A stretch of DNA of 64,000 nt from Protonemura montana (GCA_947568835.1 OX387609.1:11299660-11363659); one strand, 5' to 3'. Shown: positions 1 through 12,757, numbered from the stretch's first letter. Program-made: numbers and translations. The notes: generated by a model not told the origin, from the sequence alone.

Positions 1-1033
1 TATTGTACATTACCCATGCAGATCGCAGTCATCGGGAGTCCACCTAGTTTGTACCAGGAGTCCATCGACTTAACAAGGTGACTGAAATGATATGATTTAA
101 CCGTTCTACCAAAGCTCTAATGTTAAATTGTCTTCAAGAAAGTAGCAGTCTAATGACTACTTTACCGTGATAAAAATGGAGGATACTACTAGATGGAGCC
201 ACCGTCTTTTCGAGTGTTAAGAAATTTCATTTTGTTATTTCTCACAGATTACTTGCATTTGAGACTAGTTTACGCTCAATTAATCTGTATTACTGTTAAC
301 CTCAAAGATTGATAAACATGTATCGACATTTTGGAGTCGTAATTACTGAAGTTTAGAGATTTGTTAAAAAAAAACGGCTGCAAGCTCCACCAGGTGGCAC
401 CTACCGTTATCACGTGTTACCGACTCGTTTGCTCAGCAGAAAGTTTAACATTAATGCTGTGACTCTGACTTAACCTAGAAAGTCAATTATGTAACTCATG
501 GTTTTTTCGTTCTTTTCAGAGGAGCCACCAAAATAAAAATACAAATACAACCTTTTAACAACATTCGTTCTTTAGAGCCCTTCAGGGCGTTTCAGTCATT
601 TTGTTTTGTTGGTACCTATCCTGACTAGACTGTCGTGAAACCCTACCCTATTCCCCTATCCCTACCCTATGTAAGCCCTGGAAAACAGTGTCCCTTGCAC
701 ATTCCCGAACGATTCTTCGAGGGATGGAAATTTTAAAAGCCGGATTATTTGTCGCTTAGCACAGCAAGATGGGAGTTCCTTACAGGAACTAAGGAGTAAA
801 GAAACTGGAGTGACAACAGGATTTCCAGGAACATGCTTTGGCGAGTCAATTACACATCTGGCACACGGTTCACGTACACAAATTTTATAATAATAATATT
901 TAAAGTTATGATTTCAGAAGCACATTCGAAACTAAAATGGGTTAGAACTGTGATTAGAATAAGGGTAGGAACAAGTTCAATTGGGGTTGAATATATGTAA
1001 AGTACGTGTGGAATATTGATTGAATGTAGGTGG

Positions 1034-1074
<41 letters not shown>

Positions 1075-1860
1075 GCATTTTATTTCCAGATTGGTCATTA
1101 CAAATAACATTGGAAAGTCACACAATATTTACAATCTCGTTATTAATAAACTCATTAACAGAATAAAAGCAGTTGCCCATTAAATAGTTTTTCAGTCTGC
1201 TTGAAAAATCTTTATCGTTACTTTTACATTTTATATCCATTGGTAAAGGATAGGATAGGATAGGAGTTGAAATAGGGAGAGTAGTGAAAGAATAGCGGGA
1301 AAAACGGGGCGTTAAAGCTAGGCTAGAAGACGGTTGAAAAAGATGGTTTCACTATTCATATGATGGGTATATTCATAATGATATGGATGGGTAAAATAAA
1401 ATACGAACAAGGGTAGAAAAGGATATAAAAAAGGGGGGTGAATAAATCGTGGAACAATTTAGAATTGCCAAGAAAGTCCAAACAGACTTATTAGTGTAAA
1501 GATTTCTAATAACTTGGTTACATCGCATTGTCATGTTACCAAGCTCCTGAGAGAGTGGCAACCTGCATGTCATCTATGTACCATCGGTTGATTACCCACC
1601 AGGCGTTCAACATTATGACTGAATACCGGGAACGTGAGCATGGAAACAAAAATATTTATTTTCAAACAACAACCCAAACATCCAATGGTGCCAACAAAAT
1701 TTCAAAACAGCGATTGAAAATTCCTGAGATAAGCGCTGTCACAATTAAACAAATATAATGTTTAGTTCCAAGTTAGCTAACAGGTGGCGCTAGTCTGCAA
1801 AACAGGTCAACATCGCCATCTAAAACGTTTCACAGTATTTATACCCAGTAAATCATATAT
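1..1860. other. Gene-free stretch with a LINE-like 3' tail
   Basis: I see no convincing exon here. An (AAT)n run at about 1039-1074 is followed on the plus strand by sequence which, read on the minus strand, resembles a LINE 3' end (a short AATAAA-like stretch, then a TTA-repeat tail). Similar (ATT)n tails end the LINE fragment near 34.5 kb. A short AGGAT repeat lies near 1245. The leucine run encoded opposite the (AAT)n tract is a microsatellite artefact. The odorant-receptor repeat unit starts only at about 2187. Confidence 0.4.
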
Positions 1861-2186
1861 GCACATAAATTGACTGTATTTATCCAAGCTCATCTTGTCG
1901 GGTGGCTTAGAGTCCCAGTCCACTTGCTGGAGTTACCGGGTTCGGTACCCATGCGCATCGTTGAGTTTAGGGCTCGATCCGGAGTTATCTTTGTATCGAT
2001 AGTACTATGATTGGCATTATTTATATATATATATCCCTAGAAACCCTCCGATGGCACAGTGATCTCCGTAGCCATGTGGTTAATTAAACCGCATCAAATG
2101 GTCGAGGTACCGCGTTCTATTCACTCACGATTCTTTTATAGATATATCTTATTTTTTATTATATTTTTATTATTTTTATTTCTTGC

Positions 2187-4560
2187 AACAGGTATCAAAA
2201 TTCAAATAATTACGACAGATTCTTATGAAGCTCAATGCACCATTGATGTGAATCTTCTTATTTTATAAGCTATGGCTCCATGCGCTGTCATGGACCATGG
2301 ACCTCAAGATGTCTTCATTCATCTAATCAGCAATTTCTATCTGAAAAAGATTTAAGGCTGTGCTGTCTATGTTAAAAAGGTACCGGGATTGAAGCCCGTC
2401 GCTTCGATGAACCATAGACTGCAGATATTTTTTTTATTTGCCTTCTTACCTAGCAGTTCATTGAGGCTAAAAAAAAATACTTCACCAGGATTGGTCGTTT
2501 TGTCTGATAGTGAAGCTGTGCGATTGCCGTGCATGACGTCCCGGGATGATATCTGACTGCGATGTAGTTTTTTTTTTTAAACATATCGGCATGTTGAAAA
2601 ATTCGAACAAAATGCTGAAAAGATATTGCATTGTTGTCGGAAAAGACAAGTTTACTGTAAACCAACTCTAGGTCCTCTCAACGGCGAGGTAGTAGGAGAT
2701 GGAACCAATGCCAGGCCACTATAGATGACCAATGCATCACAAAATCGCGCACGGCAGTCTCTGCTCGCTTGGTTGACTGGAATAAACGACAATGAAATTG
2801 GGATTCTGTGGTATCGGGTTCGAATCTCGTCTCCGCCGCCTGTAAAGTTCAAATTTTGCTTTTGCACTTTCTGAATTCGCCCTGCTGCGAAAAAATGTTC
2901 TTGTTTCTGAATTCTTAGCGGAAATTCTTGCTCAGTATTTACATCCACTGGTCAGTTGCTAAAACATTGCGTCGTTAAAAACCACAAATCAAATGAAAGC
3001 AACAGCAGCAATATACATGCACCATACGTGTACCGTGGGGCTGCCGATAGAAAGGGCTGAACCGGCTCAGTCTAAAATGCCGGTTAAAAGTGGTCTAAAT
3101 GAGATGGCTTTTGGTCCCAGGCGCTCAGCCGACAAAAAAGTGAAATTGACTGAAACGAGACCAAAAAATTATTTTGGTATCAGGTGCCCAGCCGACAAAA
3201 GAGTAATGCCGGCTGAAAATTGAGCCCAAAATTGTGTTTTTAGTACCAGGCGCCCAGCCGACGAAAGAGTCCACGTGACGTAACACCCCATGCACTCGAT
3301 CGACTTTGAAAAACGCAGCTCAAACCTCAAAACAAACAGACTTCTGTATCAGGCGATCAGACCGTTGAAGAAGTTTGTGCTGTGGCAATGTTTGGCATTG
3401 GATCAATATCTTTAAATCAATTGGTGGAAACAGATGGTCTATTGGCAGAGCGGCTAGCGCCCGAGGTTGAGAGCAAACTGCTTAAGGTTCGAATCTGTGA
3501 CGACGTGCATTTTTTGGACATCAGATTCAAGCTCTTTTATTTCTTTTATTTTTTTTTTTTGGCCTACCGGGTTTCCTGACTAAAAGCTTACTAGGCAAAT
3601 TTGAGTTGCGTAAAATGACCGTTTTTGAAACTTCCGAAGTACTTGTGGTTTTTTCAAAAACAAAATAGCCATGACGCAACGAATCGAACGCAAAACCCAC
3701 TGCCCGTGAAGCAGACCATTTCACCACCCAACCACAGAGCGCCTATATAGATATCTTATATTTTTTACAAGCTATTAATTGCTTCTCGATAATTGCCAGC
3801 GTTGAGCTAGTGACGATTGACCAACATAACTTTGCGATGCTTTTTAACACATAATTAAAATATATTTCATTCTTTAGTTATTATATTTTTATTTTGTTCT
3901 TTATCAAATGTGAATGAGGTCAAACCAACTTAATGGACGATTTGCGTCACTCGCACTTGACAATTAAGACATTCCATATCTACCTCCTACCTGAACAATA
4001 CCTACCTACTTTTCCAACATTTCTCTAAATTTTACGCCAACGCCGTTCCGTGTCTGAAAGTTCTTTTAATTTCCATAATCATCTAAAAAATATGTGGGTG
4101 GAGAAGGACTTGGCATCTTCAGGATTTCTCAAAACTGTACGAAAGGCAATGGGTCAAGCTAGGCAATTATAATAATAATAATAATAATAATAATATATTT
4201 TGTTGTCAATGGTTGAACCAAATACAGTTATTTTGACAGTCAGGGTAAATAAAATTCGATACAAGATTTCATTCACTAAAACGTGCTAAAACTATAAAAC
4301 GGCCACGTTAGGCAATGGACAGCCTAGGAAAAAGGCAATGCTAAGAAAGGCCCATGATAGGCAATAGGACAGACATCAAGACTTCAAAATTCATTATTAT
4401 AATTGGATCCTTTAAAGTATCAAAATATCAAGAATAGAATCTCTTTAATAAAACAATGTGTCAGGAATGTCGGATGCATGTATGCTTTTTTTATACTTTT
4501 ATGTATTGAATTTTCAAATGTTATTAAATATGCTATCAATCGTGGAAAAACATACACATA
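2187..4560. repeat. 3'-flank composite repeat block of receptor unit A
   Basis: This block recurs downstream of each receptor gene (13684-16300, 20228-22845, 40026-42230), always starting at a CAACAGGTATCA motif. It contains three tRNA-like SINE pieces. The first (about 2757-2998, plus) has a GGTTCGAATC B box and ends in a CGTTAAA..CCACAAATC tail. The second (about 3437-3560, plus) has an A box TGGCAGAGCGG at 3443-3453 and a B box at 3486-3495. The third (about 3600-3745, minus) has TGGTTGGGTGG and GTTCGATTC boxes. Between them lie about three copies of a roughly 65-bp repeat with a CAGCCGAC core. An (AAT)n tail at about 4170-4195 resembles a minus-strand LINE 3' end. No gene was found. Confidence 0.65.
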
Positions 4561-4592
4561 GAGTGACGCGAAGAGTTAATAGGCAAAACGTG

Positions 4593-4598
4593 TTTATT
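4593..4598 (-). terminator. Polyadenylation signal of receptor gene A
   Basis: AATAAA on the minus strand about 105 bp after the stop codon of gene A. The same hexamer stands at the matching place after genes B and C and after the orphan exon block. Confidence 0.5.
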
Positions 4599-4703
4599 TC
4601 CTGTGTTGTGTTAAAACATTGTTAAAAGAGAATTCTGTTCCCCTATTTCTTGACCACTTCTTATCGACGCTCCCGAGGTCAACCGAGAGACCGCAGTTCG
4701 ACG

Positions 4704-7700
4704 CTAGTTGGTGGTAATCATCAGCTTGTACATGTTGTAAGCAGTGTTCATGACCTACAGACACAAACAAGGACTTTAGGACTTTCTGCTTTCCGGCAAA
4801 GATTCCACCTCGGCTCTTTCCAGAGGCTAAGCGGTGGCCGGTACTTGGTGCTGTTAGACAGAAGCAGCCAGCACAGTGTGTCAAAGTGACAAGGCTAAGC
4901 GGTGGCCGGTCCTTGGTGCTGTTGGATAGCAGCCAACACAGTGTGTCAAAGTGACAAGGCTAAGCGGTGGCCGGTCCTTGGTTCTGTTGGACAGGAACAG
5001 CCAACAAAGTGTGTCAAAGGGACAAGGCTAAACGGTTGCTGGTCCTGGGTGCTATTGAACAGGAACAGGATGCGTGCCGGCACCGGGTTAACTTCTAGGC
5101 CATGCTATGTTTCATACCGATGTGAAGGTCTCCATGGACATGGGGAAGATGGCTGCGGCGCGAATAAAGAGCGGTTTATTGGTGCGCAGCAGCACGATGC
5201 GCAGTGAACTCTTGAAGGCCGGGCTGGCGTTCCACCACGCGCATGCGTAGAGTGCCTCGCCGACGCGTGCGCTCTGCGCAGACCCAAGGCGAAGACAAAA
5301 AATTGTTACTAGGGGCATTGCAGTTATTAGTTCTTTAACTAAAGATTGTTTTAATTCAATTCATTGTTGTTTAATTGGCTTAAGAGGAGGTTGACATGGT
5401 GACCATCAAGCTCACGTGTCCAGTGTTAGGCCTAGCAGCGTGCTAGGCCAAGTATTGGACAGGTGACCGTCACGTTTATGACCAGGTTTAATTATATTTA
5501 TGTATTTATTGCAGTAGTTAGCAACTCTCCCCAAATTTGCATTAGCTGTTTTAGTTTAAGGTAACACTTGTTGGAGAAAATTACCAGTTGCATTTTTTTT
5601 GGTTATCAATTATGTAATATTCTTGTCAGTACTATTACACTGAATTGTTGGGTTATTCTGGCATAACATTTAGGATCTTCGAGAGTAACCAAAGTCTGCG
5701 ACAGATCTCCAAGACATGGAGGTGTGCCTTACCTCGGTGGTCAGCTGCGTGCAGAAGTAACAGTAAAGACCTAACTCGCCGACGCAGACAATGCCGATGC
5801 ATACCATGTTCATCATCAACATGCTCAGGTGGTCGCTCTGAAACAACAGAACCAATGCCGTCATCTACCTCTGTCATACCACCATGGGAAAGAACTAATG
5901 AACGACTTCAAAGATGCGATTCAGGGTATTTGCGTTTTATCAATAAACCTCAATAATACCCGTGCTTCTCTGTCACGACTCGACCATCGATCTGACCATC
6001 ACAAGAGTGTATCAAAATTCCATTCAGCAACCAGCCTTTGTTCAAGCATGCGTAGAAGCCAATGTTAATCTCTGAAACATGTCAGCTGTCAGAATTTATT
6101 GATTTGGCTGCGTTGTCAAATGTATCTTCTACCGAGGACATGCTTTGCAATTATATTTCCTGTGTTTACCTGATAGGAAGGGGTGGGGGTAGGTACGTGA
6201 GTTGGCAACACAGCTTAGACGGTCGAGTCGAGACGGGTTGAAATGTTGACACCTGAAAAGATGGACATGAATCGAACAAAGACCCTCCTGATGGAAAGGG
6301 TGAGGGTAGGTACGTGAGTTGGCAACACAGCTTAGATGGTCGAGTCCAGACGGGTTGAAATGTTGACACCTGACAAGATGGACATGAATCGAACAAAGAC
6401 CCTCCTGATGGGAAGGGGTGGGGGTAGGTACGTGAGTTGGCAGCACAGCTTAGATGGTCGAGTCGAGACGGGTTGAAATGTTGACACCTGACAAGATGGA
6501 CATGAATCGAACAAAGACCCTCCTGATGGGAAGGGGTGGGGGTAGGTACGTGAGTTGGCAGCACAGCTTAGAAGGTCGAGTCGAGACGGATTGAAATGTT
6601 GACACCTGACAAGATGGACATGAATCGAACAAAGACCCTCCTGATGGGAAGGGTTGGGGGTAGGTACGTGAATTGGCAGCACAGCTTCGATGGTCGAGTC
6701 GAGACGGGTTGAAATGTTGACACCTGACAAGATGGACATGAATCGAACAAAGACCCTCCTGATGGGAAGGGGTGGGGGTAGGTACGTGAGTTGGCAGCAC
6801 AGCTTAGATGGTCGAGTCAAGACGGGTTGCAATGTTGACACCTGACAAGATGGACAAGCATCGAACAAAGACCCTCCTGATAGACTTTTGAAAAGTAAGA
6901 TACTCTCTGTATCTTGAGGCACACTGTACCCAGGCTTTCCGTCACTTCATGGTTGGGTTTCAGACGACTACATAGCAACCACTAGAAATTAAGCAGTAAC
7001 GGGGCGATTGCCTGCTTTAAGGAAAAGGGGGTGTCGTTTGCCTACCTTGAGCGTGACGAAGGCAAGGGTCAGTCCAACACATAGATTGCACACGAGATGA
7101 ATTACAAGGGCAGGCTGGAACGTAGTTTCCAACAGCTCTACCAACCTGCCAAACCAAGGAAATGATTTAAAATTTTCTCATCTAACCCATTTTGCCTGGA
7201 GTTGGAGCTTCACGGAATGGACTTAAGTGACTCGACCTTGTGTGTACCTAAAGAGCGCCTGGTGGTGGGCGATGCAAGCTCCCAGGCGACGATCCAGCGA
7301 CTCTTCTTGCAAAGTTGGTTGGTGAATCTCGAGTGACAGAGTCGGCCTCGACGTCGTCGTCGGTATTGGTGGCAACGTATCTGTTGGTATCGACGTCGTC
7401 CAGACGCCGACCCTCGGAGTCCTTGAAACCCGAAATATCAACAAATGAAACCAATGGGAGGGTTCTTCAGAAAAAATTTATATGTAGATATATATATATA
7501 TGTGTATAGAATTTCATCCAAAACAAATGACTTACTTATTTCGGCAAACATTTCCTTTCTTTGTTCATTGAAAGAAAAACTAATATTTGACTGAAAGATG
7601 ACCTAAGCTTTAGTCAGTGGCGTCACCACCACCAGGGCAGACATGGCGGCAGCTCAGTGGTAGTAAATTTTATTTTTAATAAATTTTAATAGTTGCATTG

Positions 7701-10700
7701 CAGTCACTCTAATTATATAATTTATCCAAACGTCCTTGGGACTCCGCAGAAAAATGCTACGTTGGAAATTCCAATAGCTAGCCATCTAATGCTCGGTTTT
7801 ACGAAAATCTCGCCTCCTAGTTGAAGTGTTTGTTGAAAATATTGCCTTGGCGACTTCCAATCACATGCAGTGAAATTCAGATGTTTCTGTGAGCTAGAGA
7901 TCCAACTAGCGACCAAGGTCACCCCTACTTATTGGAACATCTTTGCTAAGTTGATACGTCATTACGCATGCCCGAATTGATCGAATGCACTTGCTTTTGT
8001 CTAGAATAAAGTGCTAATTGGGCATGGTGGTTGAGTGCTGCAAGTCTGTGATCAGTTCAGGTTGAAACTTGGTCTTTAAGTTGTATAATAATCCAAATAA
8101 TCCGAAGGTTCCAGTTACCATAATGTTTTCCTAAGTATCCTTTTGTTATTGCAGTAGAACACGTGCGTCACATATAAAAATAAGTGCAATACTGAAATAT
8201 TCGATCGGTTAAATTTTGATTATTTTCCTAACGCTTTCTTTGAATGCGATGGTACTGGTATGACCATCGTTCACTCACAAAAATGTTGTATTTATCCAAA
8301 TGCTAAAGATATTAAAATGTGCGTTCCAACACTGGCAAGGCCGAACGAACTTTCTACTAAGCAACGCGTCTTTCAGTTAAGATATAGAAAATAAACGCTT
8401 AATTCAACGCTAACTGCCTACCGTACGCTGTTGGCCGTGACGGACACGAAATGCTGAGGTTTTTTAGTCTTACGAGGATCCGGCTTTTGGATTTGCACCC
8501 TGTTGGCCAGGTTGCCAAACTGTTGCTGCAGCTGAGGCTTGTCAACGATGTCGGGTTTGTCGGTACTTTCATGCGTTGCGTTGTCAAGGTGTTTTAAAGC
8601 AACGTTGACGGGAAGGTCGATGTTTTCCAGGCGGTGTTGCAATACACAGAACTCCCCGATCACCTTTGGGAAGCACACGAGGCACGATTAAACCTGATGT
8701 GAGGGTTTAATTCATAGACATGGCCACTTAGCTACAAAATAGCAGTAGCCACAGCAATAAAGGAATTAGCCAAATATCCAGAGAGGCTAAAAAAACTAAT
8801 TCGTGACTGTCAACGAGTCTTAGAACGTGTTACGATTAAGTAAGTTAAGGTAACGATTGGTCACACATGTTTCAAAAATTGCCACAAAAAGACTAAAGTC
8901 CTCATTTTAAATAGTGGCGTTATCACTGGTATATGTCAGGGTAAGGGTGAAGGTGCAATGTTTACCTCTAAAATATGTCAGATGTCAAAATTGATCGATT
9001 TGGCAGAGTTTTCGAATGTATCTTTTACCGAGGGCATTCATTGCAGTCTTTTTTCTGAAGTTTACCTAATGGGAAGGGGTTGGGTAAGGTAAGTAAGTTG
9101 GCAACACAGCTTAGATGGTCGAGTCGAAACGGGTTGAAATGTTGACACCTGACAAGATGGACATGAATCGAACAAAGACCCTCCTGATGGGAAGGGGTGG
9201 GGGTAGGCACGTGAGTTGGCAACACAGCTTAGATGGTCGAGTCAAGACGGGTTGAAATGTTGACACCTGACAAGATGGACATGAATGGAACAAAGACCCT
9301 CCTGTTTCCCCCTTGTAAAAATTGAAATCTAATGCACCTCTGGCTGGGAATGTACTTAGCGTTATAAGCGGGCATTATAAACTTGATAATGAAACTTTAT
9401 AAACACGGTGCTTTATTGTTACTGTTATAAAGTTGTGTTGTGGACTTTTTTTCATGCTCATTGTTTTCTGTTAACATTACGAGTATTCTGTAAAAAGAAA
9501 GAAAAAAAATAAAGATTGTTCATGAAAAGGGGAAAAAACATGATCTTGCTTTTTGGCACCTTTAATCAGGGTGTAAAATTAAAAAGAAAGATTTGACATG
9601 CAAAGGTGATGTTAAAAAAGGCACCTCGATGAGGACACTGAGAAAGAGAAGATCGAAGAGTAGCATGGAGTAGAAGTCGAAGTGGTTGAGGATTGAGTAG
9701 ACAAGCATCGTCAGCTCAAATATCGGACTCGATTTGATGTCTATCGGGAACCACCGTCTGTTTCATAAAAACAAACGTGCACTAATTACACATAAAGCCG
9801 GTCTTGAATAAGTCACCTACAATCTTGGCTTACATTCTACACTGATCTTATTCAGCCTTACAACAGTTGCACTATCTTGGTGAGATCGCCATAGTTAAGC
9901 AACACTGCGCTGAGTCAGGTATTGGATGGGTGATTATCATACATATGAAAAGTTCTGTTCGGGAGAGAGTTCGGAGGGATGAAAATTAAGCAACACTGCG
10001 CTGAGACAGGTATTAGATGGATGGCAATCATACACATGACCACTTCTGTTCGGGAGAGAGGTTGGAGAGATAAAAGTTAAGCAACACTGCGCTGAGTCAG
10101 GTATTGGATGAGTGATCATTATACACATGACCAGTTCTGTTCGGGAGAGAGTTTGGAGGGATGAAAGTTAGTACAACAACTTCATTCGCCTTGCTTATTA
10201 ACCTCTCGACAGCATGGATTGATGGAGGAATCCTGCTGTTCGAGTTGTACCGTCTTTCGGTAGGGACGTTAAGCCAATGGTTCCCTTGATGCTTTTTAAC
10301 AAGAATAGGCTCAGCAAATCTCAGAAATTTTAGGTGCATAAATCACCCACTCATTCATCGACGTCTTTGGACCAGATTCCGAAGCTTCGTTAAAACCCAC
10401 ACATCTAGGTGCAAGACACATTCTCATCACCTGAAAGGCACTGATCGCTTTTTGAGCCCCGCCAAGAACAGGCCGCACGCGAAAGGGTACATCATGATGT
10501 TGCAAAGATTGTGCATAAATCGCGTGAACTTTTCCGACTTGGCACGACTGCGTGTCAGGATGTGCGTAACGTCTTTCTCGTGCGCGTGCATGGCACGCAT
10601 TGCGTTCAGCGTGTCCACAGTCTCGTGAATTGGGACAGCGTTGACCAGAAGGCACCTGGAAAACGCAGATGAGAGGGTCAAAGTTTCATTAGCATCTCGT

Positions 10701-11947
10701 TACTAGAGGGTATTTTTTGTTTTTGTTTGGGGGAGGTGTAGTTTGGTGGGGGTTGTAATTTAACTGAATAAATGGGGCAGGGGATATGAAATGTATACGC
10801 TATGGAGCTATCGCATATTTCAAAACCCTCAAAGTGGGATTTTAAAAATATTTTACATTATATTTGGTGCCCTGCGGTGGGATTAAGAAAATATTTCCCT
10901 TGCAATTGGTGCGCAAGTGTGAGATGATTTTTAATCCATTTATAAACTTCAATTGTCTAGGGAATGGACATCTGCAATGTTCGCACTTTAATTGGCACCC
11001 TGTGATAGATTTTAATACAAATATCATCATATTCCATCATTTGACAAAGATAAATCACCTTATCTTGACAAACGTATTCAATATCACTAGCAGTGCAACG
11101 CAGTATTCGGCGGCCAGCGCCATCTTGCCCCAGGTCTGCGCAACGTTGATCACCTGCACAGCCACGCCATATGCAGCCTGCGCCATCGCGAGGTGATGGA
11201 CGTGCCGACGGAACCAAGGGGCGTGGCGTTTAAACCAACCACCAGGGGCGTGCTCGTCGTTCCACAGGCCTGCAAATTGAAACAAATCATAGTTTCACAG
11301 TCATTAACACTGAAAAACAGATTTATGTTTAACTAAAACAGATTTACTGCAATTGGTCTGTGGCTATAATTTTTTTCGAAATTTTTCGTCACTTTCAAAT
11401 CTACAAACCGTATTGCATCGTAAAGAGTGCCACTACCTAGATACGTTTCTACAAACCTAGATACTTTCACCAATATTAAACCTTATCGAGATACTTAATA
11501 TTTAAAACTTGTTCAAAATATGACTGAAATGAACCTAGGGCCAAAATAGGGCCAATTTTGCATTTGTGGCTATGTGCTGCAATTTTTCAATTATCATTTC
11601 CGTCATATTGTAAAATTTGTGGTTTTTGTAACTTTTACAGAATCTTAAATAAGTGGCAAAATTTTTTCGTTTTTTTTTGTGTTAAGCATGGAATCCACGT
11701 TAAAACATTGATATCTCCCTGTTCAAGAACCTAACATCTTTTTTATGTACAAATCATACATTCGTTTATATGCACACAACATTCTGCTGTTCCCCGGGGT
11801 AGCAATTCCCGGGTCATAACTTATAAATAAAACCTTACGTCAGAACCTGTTCCAGCAAGGTTATACAGCGGTCTCACCCAAAAGTTCCAGGTAGTACAGT
11901 GGCAGGTGTGCGCAGCTTTTCTGCGCATCTGGATGCGTCTTCGCCAT
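4704..11947 (-). CDS. Odorant receptor A (7tm_6 family), complete, ten exons
   Basis: Predicted 488-aa insect odorant receptor, a seven-helix subunit expected to form a ligand-gated cation channel with Orco in antennal neuron membranes. Exons in coding order: 11878-11947, 11059-11269, 10431-10655, 9625-9757, 8422-8663, 7248-7421, 7046-7145, 5733-5837, 5118-5273, 4704-4754. All introns are GT/AG and phases join without a stop. The first ATG of exon 1 is taken as start. Likely helices: TM1-2 in exon 2 (about residues 47-93), TM3 in exon 3 (140-162), TM4 in exon 4 (184-212), TM5 in exon 7 (361-384), TM6 in exon 8 with the family-typical GELGLYCYFCTQL (388-412), TM7 across exons 9-10 ending MNTAYNMYKLMITTN. 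Exon 9 also shows the family pattern GEALYACAWW and FPMSMETFTS. The TM4-TM5 loop, about 140 aa from exons 5-6, is unusually long for a non-Orco receptor. A gustatory receptor is unlikely because the TYhhhhhQF signature is absent. Confidence 0.88.
6171..6880. repeat. 118-bp satellite array, six monomers, gene A intron 7
   Basis: Six direct repeats of a 118-bp monomer. Each carries a G-rich block (GGGAAGGGGTGGGGGTAGG), the pair GTCGAGTCGAGAC, and GAATCGAAC, whose complement GTTCGATTC resembles a Pol III B box. The left flank (CTGTCAGAATT..ACCGAGGACATGC..TGTTTACCTGAT) is shared with the other arrays. Because 118 is not a multiple of three and the monomer lacks minus-strand stops, long but meaningless reading frames cross the array. 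Confidence 0.95.
9068..9302. repeat. 118-bp satellite array, two monomers, gene A intron 4
   Basis: Two monomers of the same satellite, between exons 4 and 5. The left flank is a more diverged version of the shared array head. The right flank starts CTCCTGTTT, as in intron 4 of genes B and C. Confidence 0.93.
9860..10405 (+). repeat. 5S rRNA-derived SINE with triplicated head, gene A intron 3
   Basis: The head matches the internal promoter part of 5S rRNA: GAGATCGCC..AGTTAAGCAACACTGCG, then a TATTGGATGGGTGA-like C box. The head plus about 100 bp is present three times in a row (about 9895, 9985 and 10075) before a single body and a GTTAAAACCCACA tail. SINEs of this family also sit in intron 3 of genes B and C, so the insertion predates the gene duplications; the head multiplication is specific to A. 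Confidence 0.8.
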
Positions 11948-12280
11948 CACTACCCTTGGATTATTTTTGCGACAAGATTTACAAAGTTATTCAACTCAGA
12001 TGTCACCTGCCAGAAATAATAAACACCTGTCACTGAATCTGTTAAAAGAAAAACAACTATCCCCATTACCCATTTTTCATTCCCTGTTGTTAAGTTAAAG
12101 ACCTTCCAACAGTGAGTCAAAGCATGCGGAGTTCAATCTAATGTGTCTCAGCTCTCATCTTCAAATGTATGATACAACCTCTGAAACATGTCAGCTGTCA
12201 GAATTGATTGATTTGGCTGCGTTGTCAAATGTATCTTCTACCGAGGACATGCATTGCAATTATATTTCCTGTGTTTACCT

Positions 12281-12757
12281 GATGGGAAGGGGTGGGGGTA
12301 GGTACGTGAGTTGGCAAAACAGCTTAGATGGTCGAGTCGAGACAGGTTGAAATGTTGACACCTGACAAGATGGACATGAATCGAACAAATACCCTCCTGA
12401 TGGGAAGGGGTGGGGGTAGGTACGTGAGTTGGCAACACAGCTTAGATGGTCGAGTCGAGACGGGTTGAAATGTTGACACCCGACAAGATGGACATGAATC
12501 GAACAAAGACCCTCCTGATGGGAAGGGGTGGGGGTAGGTACGTGAGTTGGCAACACAGCTTAGATGGCCGAGTCGAGACGGGTTGAAATGTTGACACCTG
12601 ACAAGATGGACATGAATCGAACAAAGACCCTCCTGATGGGAAGGGGTGGGGGTAGATACGTGAGTTGGCAACACAGCTTAGATGGTCGAGGCGAGACGGG
12701 TTGAAATGTTGACACCTGACAAGATGGACTTGAATCGAACAAAGACACTCCGGATGA
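12281..12757. repeat. 118-bp satellite array, four monomers, upstream of gene A
   Basis: Four monomers starting about 334 bp upstream of the gene A start codon. Left flank is the standard array head, right flank is GATGACCTCTGGTAAAGTC, typical of the gene-upstream arrays. Its right part is the left end of the 6,544-bp-offset duplication. Confidence 0.95.

Noticed and set aside
850-1125. Small protein with a polyleucine run
   Set aside because: The run is the complement of an (AAT)n microsatellite at a LINE-like tail.
5105-5318. Alternative-frame open readings over receptor exon 9 and similar exons
   Set aside because: Shadows of the true exon frame, which alone fits the splice phases and the receptor family pattern.
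6129-6922. Long minus-strand open frames (up to 196 codons) over the 118-bp arrays
   Set aside because: The monomer has no minus-strand stop in any frame and its length is not a multiple of three, so the frames are shadows of the repeat. They lie in introns or intergenic sequence and show no codon-like conservation.
4704-11947. Gustatory receptor or Orco as the identity of the cluster
   Set aside because: The C-terminal TYhhhhhQF signature of gustatory receptors is absent, and the sequence shows none of the well-conserved Orco N-terminus.
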